Assembly: GCA_903904005.1 (NCBI GenBank)
Contig: CAIVAR010000173.1
Span: 1 to 64,000, forward strand
Direction: 5' to 3'
Source of the DNA: an uncultured Anaeromyxobacter sp.
GTDB lineage: Bacteria; Myxococcota; Myxococcia; Myxococcales; Anaeromyxobacteraceae
Length of the DNA stretch: 64,000 bases
Position 1 is the first letter of the stretch, and each line of letters begins with the position of its first letter. Below the pieces are notes generated by a model. That model did not search any database. It was not told the origin of the DNA and was given only the letters and a program-made list of their open reading frames with translations. Both the position numbers and the translations under genes were made by a program. Below, piece by piece: positions 32,902 to 42,364 of this stretch.

Positions 32902-35054
32902 ATGGCCTCCAGCAGGGCGAGGAGGAACTGGAACCAGCCGCCCAGGGAGAGGGCCATCCGCGCGGGCGGCCCGTTCTTCGCCTCCCGCGTGCGTCCGTCG
33001 TCGAGCTTGTTCAGGTCGAGGAAGACGTTTCGCTCCCCGTCGATCTGGGCCGAGCGGACCTTCACCGGACGGACGAACTCCCAGTGGCCCCAGCCCTCCT
33101 CGGTGGGCCAGTCGAGCTTCTCCACGCTCCCGTCCTCGAAGGTGACCACCACGACCTGGGGGACGCCCACGCCGTAGCGTCGGGCAGAGACCACGTTGCG
33201 CCAGGGGAACGGCCCCGGCTTGCCGTCGGCCGGCTCGCCGTGCGCCTTCTTCCAGGCCTCGCGGGCCTCGGAGATCGCCTTCTGCCGCGACTTCTCGGTG
33301 ACCTCCTGCCGCTTGCCTTCCACCTCGAACAGGCCGAGCGCGGGGAGCTCCTCGGTGGCCTTCACGGTCACGATCCGGTCGTCGACGGGGCCGTTCGCGA
33401 AGACCTGCTCCGCGAACCAGCGGTCGATGAAGGCCCGATCGGCGCCGGCGTCGACGAAGGCCTCGCGCAGGTCGGCGGTGCTCGGGTGCCGGAAGTGCCA
33501 GCGCTCGTAGTAGAGCTTCATCGCCTTCTCGAAGAGCGGCGTGCCGATGGCCTGCTCGAGGTCGTGGAAGACGAGCGCGGTCCGGGCGTAGACGAGGTTG
33601 TAGCTCCCGCTCGACCAGCGCTTCCACGAGTTGCCGGCGATGGGATCGGCCTGGTGACGGGCGGTGCCGGTCGCGCGTTCCATGTCCCAGAGCCCCAGGG
33701 GCGGGGCCCGGATGCCCAGGAAGCGCGCCAGTCCAGGCAGGCGCAGCCGGAACCCCTCCGCCTCCATCATGCGCGCGTCCCAGAGCTCGTTCATCCCCTC
33801 GTCGAGGAAGGGCTCCTCGAACTCGTTGGAGGCCAGCAGCCCCATGAAGTAACCGTGCCCGAACTCGTGGACGGTGATGTAGCGGGTCAGCCCCTCGGTG
33901 TTCATGGGGAACTGGTTCGAGGCGATGGTGGTGAAGAAGGTCTCGTACTCCATGCCCCCCGCCTCGAGGGCGTTGAAGGGCGGGAGGAGCACGACGAGGT
34001 GCGGGTACGGGTAGGGGCCGAGGGTGCGGGAGAAGTAGGAGAGCGCGTCGGTGGTCGCCTTCAGGGCCTCGCGGGCCGAGGGCTCGAACTCGGGCGGGTA
34101 CCACACCTCCACCTTCACCTCCGGGCTCCCCGGACCGGTCCAGGTGGCGGTGAGCGGCGGGGCGAAACCGTTCCAGGCGGTGAAGACGACGTCGTGGACG
34201 TCCTCGGCCCGGAACTTCCAGGCGACGCCACCGTCGGTCTTCCGCGGGGCACCCACCGGCACGCCGCTTCCCGCCACCCGGTAGCCCTCCGGGACCACCA
34301 CCTCGAGGTCGTAGGCGCCGAAGTCGGCGTAGAACTCGCTGTGAAGGTGGAGCTCGTGGACGTTCCAGCGCGGCCGGGTCGCGCCCCGCTCGCCGGGGAG
34401 CTCGAGCACGCCGATCTTCGGGTACCACTGCCCCACCAGGTGGAAGGTGTCGAACCATCCGGTGCGGGCCACCACCCGCGGGAGCTGATCCGTGAAGTCG
34501 ATCTGGAGCGTCGTCGTGCCGCCGGGCGGGACCGGCTCGGGGAGGTCCACCCGGACCACGGTGTGATCGGTCTCCGGGCCGCCGTCGGGATGGACGAAGG
34601 TCCACGGGGCGGGGCGGCCGCCCTGCTCGACCCGCTCGAGCCCGATGAAGCCCCACTCCCCCTCCTCGGTGTCGACGTCGGTGCGGAAGCCGCCGTAACG
34701 GCGCTGCTCCTGCATGAAGGTCGACCCCTCCGACTCGAAGGCGTTCAGGTAGAGGTGGAGGTAGACGCTGCGGATCGGGACGGCGCTGCGGTTCCTCCAG
34801 GTGAGCTTCTCGGTGCCGGTGAGGCGGTGCGTCACCGGGTCGAGCACGGCCCGGATGTCGTAGTCGGCGACACGGTCGGAGAGGGTCGGCTCCTTTCCGG
34901 TACGTGGGCCGCCCCAGGCGCCGGGGGCGCTCGGAACCCGGACGGCGCCGGCGTCTGCGCCGGCCACCTCGACGTCGGGAGGGGGAGAAACTTTTTCTCC
35001 CGCGGGGACGGCTGCGAGGAGCAGGAGCGAGATCGCCAGGGGGGCCGTCTGCAT
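32898..35054 (-). CDS. M1-family zinc metallopeptidase, secreted
   Basis: 718 residues with a signal peptide (MQTAPLAISLLLLAAVPAG). The gluzincin signature is complete: HEFGH (H396, E397, H400) and E419 18 residues later, plus a GGMEY motif (366-370) in place of the usual GAMEN. This supports an M1-type aminopeptidase, although the diverged GxMEN suggests altered exopeptidase specificity. The N-terminal beta-sandwich (about 55-300) is typical of M1. It is exported and probably periplasmic or outer-membrane associated. The downstream membrane-protein gene overlaps by 4 nt. Confidence 0.9.
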   Translation of the reverse strand: MQTAPLAISLLLLAAVPAGEKVSPPPDVEVAGADAGAVRVPSAPGAWGGPRTGKEPTLSDRVADYDIRAVLDPVTHRLTGTEKLTWRNRSAVPIRSVYLHLYLNAFESEGSTFMQEQRRYGGFRTDVDTEEGEWGFIGLERVEQGGRPAPWTFVHPDGGPETDHTVVRVDLPEPVPPGGTTTLQIDFTDQLPRVVARTGWFDTFHLVGQWYPKIGVLELPGERGATRPRWNVHELHLHSEFYADFGAYDLEVVVPEGYRVAGSGVPVGAPRKTDGGVAWKFRAEDVHDVVFTAWNGFAPPLTATWTGPGSPEVKVEVWYPPEFEPSAREALKATTDALSYFSRTLGPYPYPHLVVLLPPFNALEAGGMEYETFFTTIASNQFPMNTEGLTRYITVHEFGHGYFMGLLASNEFEEPFLDEGMNELWDARMMEAEGFRLRLPGLARFLGIRAPPLGLWDMERATGTARHQADPIAGNSWKRWSSGSYNLVYARTALVFHDLEQAIGTPLFEKAMKLYYERWHFRHPSTADLREAFVDAGADRAFIDRWFAEQVFANGPVDDRIVTVKATEELPALGLFEVEGKRQEVTEKSRQKAISEAREAWKKAHGEPADGKPGPFPWRNVVSARRYGVGVPQVVVVTFEDGSVEKLDWPTEEGWGHWEFVRPVKVRSAQIDGERNVFLDLNKLDDGRTREAKNGPPARMALSLGGWFQFLLALLEAM

Positions 35055-35114
35055 GCTCCCCCAATACCCCGATGTGGCCTTTCCTTGCCAGCCCCGGGGC
35101 CCTAAGTCCCGGTC

Positions 35115-35834
35115 ATGCTCACCCTCCGACGCGCCGAGGACCGGGGCCACGCCGACCACGGCTGGCTCGACACCCGCCACACCTTCTCGTTCGCCGACTA
35201 CCGGGACGAGCGCTTCATGGGCTTCTCCGACCTCCGGGTGGTGAACGAGGACCGGGTGAAGGCGGGACAGGGCTTCGGCACCCACGGCCACAGGGACATG
35301 GAGATCCTGTCCTACGTGCTCGAGGGGGAGCTCGCCCACCGCGACTCGATGGGCAACGGCTCCACCATCCGCCCGGGCGACGTGCAGCGCATGAGCGCCG
35401 GCACCGGAGTGACCCACAGCGAGCGGAACCCCTCCCCCACGGCGCCGGTCCACTTCCTCCAGATCTGGATCCTCCCCGCCGATACCGGGATCCGCCCGGG
35501 ATACGAGCAGCGCGCCTTCCCGTTCGAGGAACGGCGGGGGCAGCTGCGCCTGCTGGCCTCCCCCTTCGGGCGGGACGGCTCGCTCACCATCCACCAGGAC
35601 GCATCGATGTTCGGGGCGATCCTGTCGCCAGGGCAGCGGGTCCGCCACGCCATCCCGGCAGGGCGCGTCGCCTGGGTCCAGGTGGCGCGCGGCGAGGTCA
35701 CGGTGAACGGGCAGCGGCTGCGGGCCGGCGACGGTCTCGCCGCGGTGGACGAGGCCGGGATCGACGTCTCCGGGGCGGGGTCCGGCGACGCCGACGTGCT
35801 GGTCTTCGACCTGGCCGCCCGGACGCGCGGGTAG
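35115..35834 (+). CDS. Pirin family protein (YhaK/YhhW-like bicupin)
   Basis: 239 residues. It opens MLTLRRAEDRGHADHGWLDTRHTFSF-like, then the metal-binding cupin motif THGHRDMEILSYVLEGELAHRDS with two His and a Glu, and GVTHSE as a further His. The second cupin is degenerate (AWVQVARGEVTVNGQRL). Pirins of this type bind iron or another metal; YhhW has quercetinase activity in vitro. The in vivo role here is unknown. It is monocistronic, divergent from the M1 peptidase. Confidence 0.93.
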   Translation: MLTLRRAEDRGHADHGWLDTRHTFSFADYRDERFMGFSDLRVVNEDRVKAGQGFGTHGHRDMEILSYVLEGELAHRDSMGNGSTIRPGDVQRMSAGTGVTHSERNPSPTAPVHFLQIWILPADTGIRPGYEQRAFPFEERRGQLRLLASPFGRDGSLTIHQDASMFGAILSPGQRVRHAIPAGRVAWVQVARGEVTVNGQRLRAGDGLAAVDEAGIDVSGAGSGDADVLVFDLAARTRG

Positions 35835-35840
35835 CGCCGG

Positions 35841-36245
35841 TCAGCGCTGCGGCGGCCCCCCGGCCGGCGCGCAGGCCAGCTGCTGGCCGCCCCCCGGCCC
35901 GCTCCGGCACGTCCCCGACATCGACTGCCCCTGGATGGAGACCGTGCAGCTGGATCCCTCGGCGAGCGACTGGCAGGCCTGGAAGGCCTCCGGGGGCGGC
36001 CCGCGGTGCGGGGGCGCGCAGGCGAAGGACTGCCCGTCGGGGGAGGTGCGGCAGGTGCCGGACATCGAGCGATCCCCCATCGTGAACTTGCAGGTGGCGC
36101 CGTCGGCCGCGCCCTGGCAGGCCCGCACCGCCTCGGCGGGCGGCGTCGGCGGCGGTCCGCGCCCCTCCTGCGCCCGTGCTGCGCCACCACCGACGAGCAG
36201 CAGGGCCGCGGCCAGGATCCCCTTCGCCATTCCGTTGCTTCGCAT
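35841..36245 (-). CDS. Secreted Cys-rich protein with two tandem repeats
   Basis: 134 residues with a signal peptide (AKGILAAALLLVGGGAARAQ). ATG with GGAGAG 6 nt upstream. The mature protein is two ~45-residue repeats, each with pattern A-C-Q-x2-A-[DE]-G-[AS]-[TS]-C-x8-MSGTCR-x2-P-x-G-Q-x-[FL]-ACAP, giving four cysteines per unit, presumably as disulfides. A similar unit is not known to me. It is convergent with the pirin gene. Confidence 0.75.
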   Translation of the reverse strand: MRSNGMAKGILAAALLLVGGGAARAQEGRGPPPTPPAEAVRACQGAADGATCKFTMGDRSMSGTCRTSPDGQSFACAPPHRGPPPEAFQACQSLAEGSSCTVSIQGQSMSGTCRSGPGGGQQLACAPAGGPPQR

Positions 36246-36248
36246 GTC

Positions 36249-36488
36249 GTTCTCTCCGTTGGGCCGGGGGCGGGTACCTCGCCAGGGCTGCCTCAGGTCC
36301 TCGCCGAGGGTGCGCAGGACGGCGTCGAGCACCCCCTCCCGCGTCCATTTCTGGAACCGGCGGTGACGGGTCTGCGGGGGTGGGTCGCGCCAGGGGCGCC
36401 CCCCGCGTGCCCCGCTCCCTTCCCTCTCGGTGGCCGGGATGAGGCGGCGGATGGTCTCCCACTGCGGGTTGGTCAGGTCGTTGGCCAT
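36249..36488 (-). pseudogene. IS5-family transposase remnant, internally deleted
   Basis: An ATG at 36488 starts MANDLTNPQWETIRRLIPA, the usual N-terminus of IS5-type transposases (L-T-x-x-Q-W-x-x-I). After GARGGRP the frame jumps to WRDPPPQTRHRRFQKWTREGVLD, which in intact proteins lies about 30 residues later, so an internal segment is lost. The DDE catalytic part is absent and the frame runs on towards the Cys-rich gene. Inverted repeats were not identified. A relic of an old insertion. Confidence 0.8.
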
Positions 36489-36578
36489 GCACCCAGGAGA
36501 CCCCCGACGCCCCTCCTTCGTTAGGGATCGGGGCTGGGCTATAAGTGTGCGCCAGCAGACCACATCTCGAGGAAATCC

Positions 36579-37727
36579 ATGCCCCGCTCCGGTTCCGCCG
36601 TCCTCCTCTCCGCCCTGATCCTCGCCACCTCGGCTTGCTCGAAGGAGAAGGCGGCGCCCGCCATGCCCCCCCTGGAGGTCCCGGTGGTCACGGTGGTGGC
36701 GAAGGACACGCCGCTCGACTTCGAGCTCGTGGCCCAGCTGCGTGGGTTCGAAGACGTGGAGATCCGGGCCCGGGTGGAGGGCTATCTCGAGTCGATCGAC
36801 TACAAGGAGGGCTCGACGGTGAGGAAGGGGGCGCGCCTCTTCACCATCGACGACCTGCAGTACATCGCCGCCCTGGCCCAGGCCCAGGCCACCCTGGCGA
36901 GCGCCCAGAACCAGTTCGACAAGGCCGACCTCGACGTGAAGCGCTTCACGCCGCTCGCCGCCGAGCGGGCGGTCAGCCAGGCCGAGCTCGACAACGCGGT
37001 CTCGGCCCGGAAGACCGGCCTGGCCCAGATCGAGGCGGCCAAGGCCAACGTCGAGAGGGCGCGGCTCAACCTCTCGTACACGAAGATCACCTCCCCCATC
37101 GAAGGGATCGCCGGCAAGGCCGAACACAAGGTGGGCGACCTCGTGGGCAAGGGCGAGCCGACGCTCCTCACCACGGTCTCCTCCGTCGACCCCATCCGCG
37201 TCAGCGTGGCCATCCCCGAGGCCGACTACCTCCGCTTCACCCGCTCGGTCGACACCGGCCAGGCCGCGCCCTCGAAGGCCAAGCCGACCCTGATCCTCTC
37301 CGACGGCACCCAGCACCCCTACCCGGGCAAGGTTCTCTTCGTGGACCGGGCCGTCGATCCGCAGACCGGGACGCTGCGCGTCGACCTCGCCTTCCCCAAT
37401 CCCCAGAAGACGCTCCGCCCCGGGCTCTACGGCAAGGTGAAGGCCGAGTCGGAGGTGGTGAAGAACGCGATCCTCGTCCCGCAGCGGGCCGTCCAGGAAC
37501 TGCAGGGCACCTACACCGTGGTCGTGGTCACGCCGGACGACAAGGTGGAGACACGGAAGGTGAAGCCGGGCCAGAAGGTGGGCAGCAACTGGATCATCGA
37601 GGAGGGGCTGAAGAGCGGCGACAGGGTGGTGGCCGAGGGCATCCAGCGGCTCCGGGACGGCATGACCGTGGTGCCGAAGCCCGCCGCCGCCCCTGCCGCC
37701 GCGGCGCCGGCCGCCGGAGGCAAGTAG
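36579..37727 (+). CDS. RND efflux periplasmic adaptor lipoprotein (MexA/AcrA type)
   Basis: 382 residues. Lipoprotein signal with lipobox LATSAC, Cys20 as the lipidated residue. Family features: barrel-sandwich segment EIRARVEGYLESIDYKEGSTVRKG, a coiled-coil hairpin (about 100-160) and LNLSYTKITSPIEGIAGKAEHKVGDLV. It links the inner-membrane pump to the outer-membrane channel. Pump and channel genes follow with 3- and 8-nt gaps, forming a complete tripartite operon. The substrate is unknown; regulation by a local TetR-type repressor is not seen here. Confidence 0.95.
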   Translation: MPRSGSAVLLSALILATSACSKEKAAPAMPPLEVPVVTVVAKDTPLDFELVAQLRGFEDVEIRARVEGYLESIDYKEGSTVRKGARLFTIDDLQYIAALAQAQATLASAQNQFDKADLDVKRFTPLAAERAVSQAELDNAVSARKTGLAQIEAAKANVERARLNLSYTKITSPIEGIAGKAEHKVGDLVGKGEPTLLTTVSSVDPIRVSVAIPEADYLRFTRSVDTGQAAPSKAKPTLILSDGTQHPYPGKVLFVDRAVDPQTGTLRVDLAFPNPQKTLRPGLYGKVKAESEVVKNAILVPQRAVQELQGTYTVVVVTPDDKVETRKVKPGQKVGSNWIIEEGLKSGDRVVAEGIQRLRDGMTVVPKPAAAPAAAAPAAGGK

Positions 37728-37730
37728 GCC

Positions 37731-40700
37731 ATGGGCTCCTTCTTCATCCGTCGCCCGATCGTGGCGATGGTGATCTCCATCGTCACCATCATCATGGGGG
37801 CGGTGGCGCTGACCCGCCTGCCGATCGCCCAGTACCCGGACATCACCCCGCCGCTCATCCAGGTGGCCGCCACCTACACGGGCGCCTCGGCGCTCGACGT
37901 GGAGTCGTCGGTGGCCGCGCCCGTCGAGCAGCAGGTGAACGGCGTCGAGAACATGATCTACATGAAGTCGACGAACGCCAACGACGGCACCTACAGCCTC
38001 CAGGTGTCCTTCGACGTCGGGTCCAACCTCGACATGTCGAACGTGCTCGTCCAGAACCGGGTCTCGCAGGCCACCGCCTCGCTGCCCAGCGCGGTGCGCA
38101 ACTACGGCGTGAACGTGAAGAAGTCGCTCAACTTCCCGCTCATGCTCGTCACCCTCACCTCGCCGTCGGGCGCCTTCGACAACAACTTCCTGTCGAACTA
38201 CGCCGCCATCAACATCAACGACCAGATCAAGCGCATCTCCGGCGTGGGCGACGTGGTGCTCTTCGGCGGCTCCGACTACGCCATGCGCATCTGGGTGCGC
38301 CCCGACCGGCTGAAGACGCTCGGGCTCACCGTGGCCGACCTCTCCGACGCCGTGCAGCAGCAGAACGTGCTGCTCCCGGCCGGCCAGATCGGCGGGCCGC
38401 CCGCGCCGAAGGGCACCGAGTTCACCTACGCGGTGCGGACCCGGGGGCGCCTCCTCGACGCGAGCGAGTTCGGCGAGATCATCGTCCGCTCCAACCCGGA
38501 CGGCTCACAGACGCGCCTCAAGGACGTGGCCCGGATCGAGCTCGGCTCCCTGCTCTACAACTCCCAGGGGCGCCTGGACGGCAAGCCCGCCGCGGTCATC
38601 GCCGTCTACCAGACCCCGGGCTCGAACGCGCTCGCCGTCGCCGGCGAGGTGAAGAAGACCGTCGCGGATCTGGAGCGGAGCTTCCCGCCCGGGATCCAGC
38701 AGGCGGTCACGCTCGACACCACGCTCGCCATCTCGGCCGGCATCGAGGAGATCGTGAGCACCCTCTTCGAGGCCGTGCTCCTCGTCATCCTGGTGGTCTT
38801 CATCTTCCTGCAGAACTGGCGGGCCACCCTCATCCCCCTCCTCACCGTGCCGGTCTCGCTCATCGGCACCTTCATCGTCTTCCCGCTGCTGGGCTTCTCG
38901 ATCAACACCCTCTCCCTGCTGGGGCTGGTGCTCGCCATCGGCATCGTGGTCGACGACGCCATCGTGGTGGTCGAGGCGGTCATGCACCACATCGAGAACG
39001 GGATGTCGCCCAAGGAGGCGACCGCCCAGGCCATGAAGGAGGTCTCCGGACCGGTCATCGCCATCGCGCTGGTGCTCTGCGCCGTCTTCATCCCGGTGGC
39101 CTTCATCGCCGGCATCTCCGGCCAGCTCTACCAGCAGTTCGCCATCACCATCGCCGTCTCGGTGATGTTCTCGGCGATGAACGCGCTCACGCTCTCGCCG
39201 GCGCTGGCGTCGCTGCTCCTCAAGCCCAAGGGCACGAAGCGCTCCTTCCTCCAGCCCTTCTACGACGGCTTCAACAAGGTCTTCGACAAGTTCACCGGCG
39301 GTTACCTGACGGTCACCGGCCACCTCACCCGCAAGCTGTTCAGGAGCGCGGTGCTGGTCGGGATCACCGCCGTGGCGGCGGTGCTGATCGCCGGGCGCAT
39401 CCCCTCCGGGTTCGTGCCCGACGAGGACAACGGGTACTTCATGGCTGCGGTCCAGCTGCCCGACGCCTCGTCGCTCGAGCGCACCGACGCGGTCACGCGC
39501 AAGGCCGAGGCGATCCTCATGTCGGAGCCGACGGTGGCCTACACCACCACCATCACCGGCTTCAGCCTGCTCTCGGGCGCGTACGCCTCCAATACAGCGT
39601 TCTTCTTCGTCTCGATGAAGCCCTGGGAGGAGCGCAAGGGAAAGTCCAACCAGGTCTTCGAGGTGATCCGGCGGCTCAACGGGAAGTTGTTCGTGGGCAT
39701 CCCGGAGGCGACCGTCTTCGCCTTCGGACCGCCGCCGATCCCCGGCCTGGGCACCGGCTCCGGCTTCTCCTTCATGCTCCAGGACCGCAGCGGCGGAACC
39801 CCGGAGTACCTGGCCGAGAACCTCCAGAAGTTCCTGGCCGAGGCCAAGAAGCGCCCCGAGATCGGGATGGCCAACAGCGTCTACCGGGCGGCCGTGCCGC
39901 AGGTCTTCGCCGACGTCGACCGGGACAAGGTCTTCAAGGTGGGCGTCCCCCTCACCGACGTGCTCTCCACCATGGGGGCCTACCTGGGCGGAAACTACAT
40001 CAACGACTTCAACCGCTTCGGGCGCGTCTACAAGGTCTTCCTGCAGGCCGAGCCGGAGTACCGCAAGTCCCCCAAGGACCTGGGCCAGTTCTACGTCCGG
40101 GGCCCGAACAAGGACATGATCCCGCTCGACACGCTGGTGTCGACGAAGGCCACCTCCGGCCCCGAGTTCACCAACCGTTTCAACCTCTACCGTTCCGCCG
40201 AGGTCACCGGGGTCCCGTCGCCGGGCTTCAGCTCCGCCCAGGCGATGAAGGCGCTCGAGGAGACCGCCGCCGCGGTCCTGCCCAAGGACATGGGCTACCA
40301 GTGGTCCAACGTCTCCTTCCAGGAGAAGAAGGCCGAAGGCACCGCCGCCATCGTCTTCGTCTTCGCCATGATCATGGTGTTCCTCATCCTGGCGGCCCAG
40401 TACGAGAGCTGGTCGCTCCCCGGCAGCGTGCTGCTCGGCACGCCGTTCGCGGCGCTGGGCGCCTTCCTGGGGCTGTGGCTGGCCCGCTTCACGAGCGACA
40501 GCTACGTGAACAACATCTTCGCGCAGATCGGGCTCATCATGCTGGTGGGGCTCGCCGCCAAGAACGCCATCCTCATCGTCGAGTTCGCCAAGATGAACGT
40601 GGAGAAGGGCATGGAGCCGGTGGAGGCGGCCCTGAACGCCGCCAAGCTGCGGCTGCGCCCCATCCTCATGACCGCCTTCGCCTTCATCCTGGGCGTGCTT

Positions 40701-40904
40701 CCGCTGGTTCGCGCCGCCGGCGCCGGCGCCGAGAGCCGCAAGGTCATGGGCATCGCGGTCTTCGCCGGGATGCTCGTCGCCACGTTCCTGGCGGTGTTCC
40801 TGGTCCCGGCCCTCTTCGTCATGATCCAGAAGCTGGGCGGCAAGCGCGCCCCACCCCCACCCGAGCCCGGGGTCTCCGCCCCGCCGGCTCCCACCTCCCA
40901 CTGA
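37731..40904 (+). CDS. RND multidrug efflux transporter (AcrB/MexB, HAE1)
   Basis: 1057 residues, the usual length, with 12 predicted membrane helices and two large periplasmic loops. It begins GSFFIRRPIVAMVISI. The TM4 proton-relay aspartates are in GIVVDDAIVVVE near residue 406. The C-terminal half has MLVGLAAKNAILIVEF, where Lys of the relay region is retained, and RLRPILMTAFAFILGVLPL. A proton-driven exporter of hydrophobic compounds is expected. Partner of the adaptor and channel genes on either side. Confidence 0.97.
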   Translation: MGSFFIRRPIVAMVISIVTIIMGAVALTRLPIAQYPDITPPLIQVAATYTGASALDVESSVAAPVEQQVNGVENMIYMKSTNANDGTYSLQVSFDVGSNLDMSNVLVQNRVSQATASLPSAVRNYGVNVKKSLNFPLMLVTLTSPSGAFDNNFLSNYAAININDQIKRISGVGDVVLFGGSDYAMRIWVRPDRLKTLGLTVADLSDAVQQQNVLLPAGQIGGPPAPKGTEFTYAVRTRGRLLDASEFGEIIVRSNPDGSQTRLKDVARIELGSLLYNSQGRLDGKPAAVIAVYQTPGSNALAVAGEVKKTVADLERSFPPGIQQAVTLDTTLAISAGIEEIVSTLFEAVLLVILVVFIFLQNWRATLIPLLTVPVSLIGTFIVFPLLGFSINTLSLLGLVLAIGIVVDDAIVVVEAVMHHIENGMSPKEATAQAMKEVSGPVIAIALVLCAVFIPVAFIAGISGQLYQQFAITIAVSVMFSAMNALTLSPALASLLLKPKGTKRSFLQPFYDGFNKVFDKFTGGYLTVTGHLTRKLFRSAVLVGITAVAAVLIAGRIPSGFVPDEDNGYFMAAVQLPDASSLERTDAVTRKAEAILMSEPTVAYTTTITGFSLLSGAYASNTAFFFVSMKPWEERKGKSNQVFEVIRRLNGKLFVGIPEATVFAFGPPPIPGLGTGSGFSFMLQDRSGGTPEYLAENLQKFLAEAKKRPEIGMANSVYRAAVPQVFADVDRDKVFKVGVPLTDVLSTMGAYLGGNYINDFNRFGRVYKVFLQAEPEYRKSPKDLGQFYVRGPNKDMIPLDTLVSTKATSGPEFTNRFNLYRSAEVTGVPSPGFSSAQAMKALEETAAAVLPKDMGYQWSNVSFQEKKAEGTAAIVFVFAMIMVFLILAAQYESWSLPGSVLLGTPFAALGAFLGLWLARFTSDSYVNNIFAQIGLIMLVGLAAKNAILIVEFAKMNVEKGMEPVEAALNAAKLRLRPILMTAFAFILGVLPLVRAAGAGAESRKVMGIAVFAGMLVATFLAVFLVPALFVMIQKLGGKRAPPPPEPGVSAPPAPTSH

Positions 40905-40912
40905 GAGAACCC

Positions 40913-42355
40913 GTGACGAGATCGCTCGCCGCCCTCTCCCTCCTCGCCTTCTCCGCCTGCGCCGTCGGCCCGAAGTACCAGCGGCCGGAGACCGAGGTCC
41001 CGACGGCCTTCCGCTACACCCTCTCGGCCGACGAGGCCGCGTCCATCGCCGACCTCGGCTGGTGGGAGATGTACCGGGACCCCATCCTCCAGGGGCTCAT
41101 CGAGGAAGCGCTGAAGAGCAACCAGGACCTCCGGATCGCGATCGCACGGGTCGCCCAGTTCCGGGCGCTGGTGGGCGTCGCCGCCGCCGACTTCTATCCC
41201 CAGGTGGGGCTGCAGGCCGGAGGCAGCTACGGCCAGCAGACCGCCAAGAACTACATCCCGGGCCAGGGCCCCTCCGGCGCCTTCACGGCCAACCTGGGGA
41301 TGAGCTGGGAGCTCGACATCTGGGGGCGGGTCCGCAACGCCACCGACTCCGCGAAGGCCCAGCTGCTCGCGACCGAGGAGTTCCGCCGCGGCGTGGTGCT
41401 CTCGCTCGTCGCCGACGTGGCCCAGACCTACGCCGAGCTGATGGAGCTCGACGTGGAGCTGGAGGTGGCGCGGCGCAACACCACCACCCGTCAGGGAACC
41501 CTCGACCTCTTCACGAAGCGCTCCCTGGGCGGCGTGGGCAACGACCTCGAGGTGAACCAGGCCCGCGCTGACCTGGCCGTCACCGCGGCCGCCATCCCCA
41601 ACACCGAGAGGTCCATCGCGCTCAAGGAGAGCCAGATGGGGGTCCTCCTCGGGCGGCCGCCGGGGCCCATCCCCCGCTCCAGGGCCCCCGTGCAGCAGGT
41701 GGCCCCCGCGCTCCCGATGGGGGTTCCGGCTGCGCTCCTGGAGCGGCGTCCGGACATCCGGGCCGCGGAGCAGCGGGTAATGGCGGCGACCTCCGACGTG
41801 GGGGTCTCCATCGCAAACCGCCTGCCCAAGCTCTCCCTGGAGGGCATCATCGGGCTCGCGGGCCCGTCCCTCGCCACCACCTTCAGCCCCACCGGGCTCG
41901 CCTGGGGAATCGGCGCCGGCCTGCTCGCGCCGGTCTTCGAGGGTGGCCGGCTCGCCTCGCAGGAGGAGGCGGCCTGGGCCAGGCTCGACGAGTTCGTCGC
42001 CGCCTACCGGCAGCAGGTCATCTCCGCCTGGCGCGAGGTGAACGACGCGGCGATCGGCGTCCGGAAGCTCGGCGAGGTGGCAACCCAGCTGGAGATCCAG
42101 GTCGCCGCGGCCAAGACCGCCGAGCGGCTGGCGCGGCTCCGCTACGACGGCGGCGTCTCGAACTACCTCGAGGTCCTCGACGCCCAGCGTTCGCTCTTCA
42201 GCTCGGAGCTGACGCTCGCCCAGAGCAACCGCGACCAGCTCGTCGCCATGGTCCAGCTCTACCGGGCCCTCGGAGGCGGCTGCCAGGAGAAGGTCCCGGC
42301 CAGCGCCGCGACGCAACCCGCCTCGCCCACCCCGGCTCCGCCGTCCAAGGGATAG
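40913..42355 (+). CDS. RND outer-membrane channel lipoprotein (OprM/NodT type)
   Basis: 480 residues; GTG start 8 nt after the pump stop. Lipobox LLAFSAC (Cys16) followed by AVGPKYQRPETEVP, the classic OprM/NodT start. The TolC-like repeats include WWEMYRDPILQGLIEEAL and LAERRPDI-type ALLERRPDIRAAEQ. It forms the trimeric outer-membrane tunnel. Last gene of the efflux operon; it ends 9 nt before a convergent gene. Confidence 0.95.
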   Translation: MTRSLAALSLLAFSACAVGPKYQRPETEVPTAFRYTLSADEAASIADLGWWEMYRDPILQGLIEEALKSNQDLRIAIARVAQFRALVGVAAADFYPQVGLQAGGSYGQQTAKNYIPGQGPSGAFTANLGMSWELDIWGRVRNATDSAKAQLLATEEFRRGVVLSLVADVAQTYAELMELDVELEVARRNTTTRQGTLDLFTKRSLGGVGNDLEVNQARADLAVTAAAIPNTERSIALKESQMGVLLGRPPGPIPRSRAPVQQVAPALPMGVPAALLERRPDIRAAEQRVMAATSDVGVSIANRLPKLSLEGIIGLAGPSLATTFSPTGLAWGIGAGLLAPVFEGGRLASQEEAAWARLDEFVAAYRQQVISAWREVNDAAIGVRKLGEVATQLEIQVAAAKTAERLARLRYDGGVSNYLEVLDAQRSLFSSELTLAQSNRDQLVAMVQLYRALGGGCQEKVPASAATQPASPTPAPPSKG

Positions 42356-42364
42356 GAGACCTGG

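Noticed and set aside
36545-40912. A very long open frame over the efflux genes in a different reading frame, and similar long antisense frames elsewhere
   Set aside because: High GC at third positions keeps alternative frames open. They lack ribosome sites and known motifs, and overlap well-supported genes over their full length.
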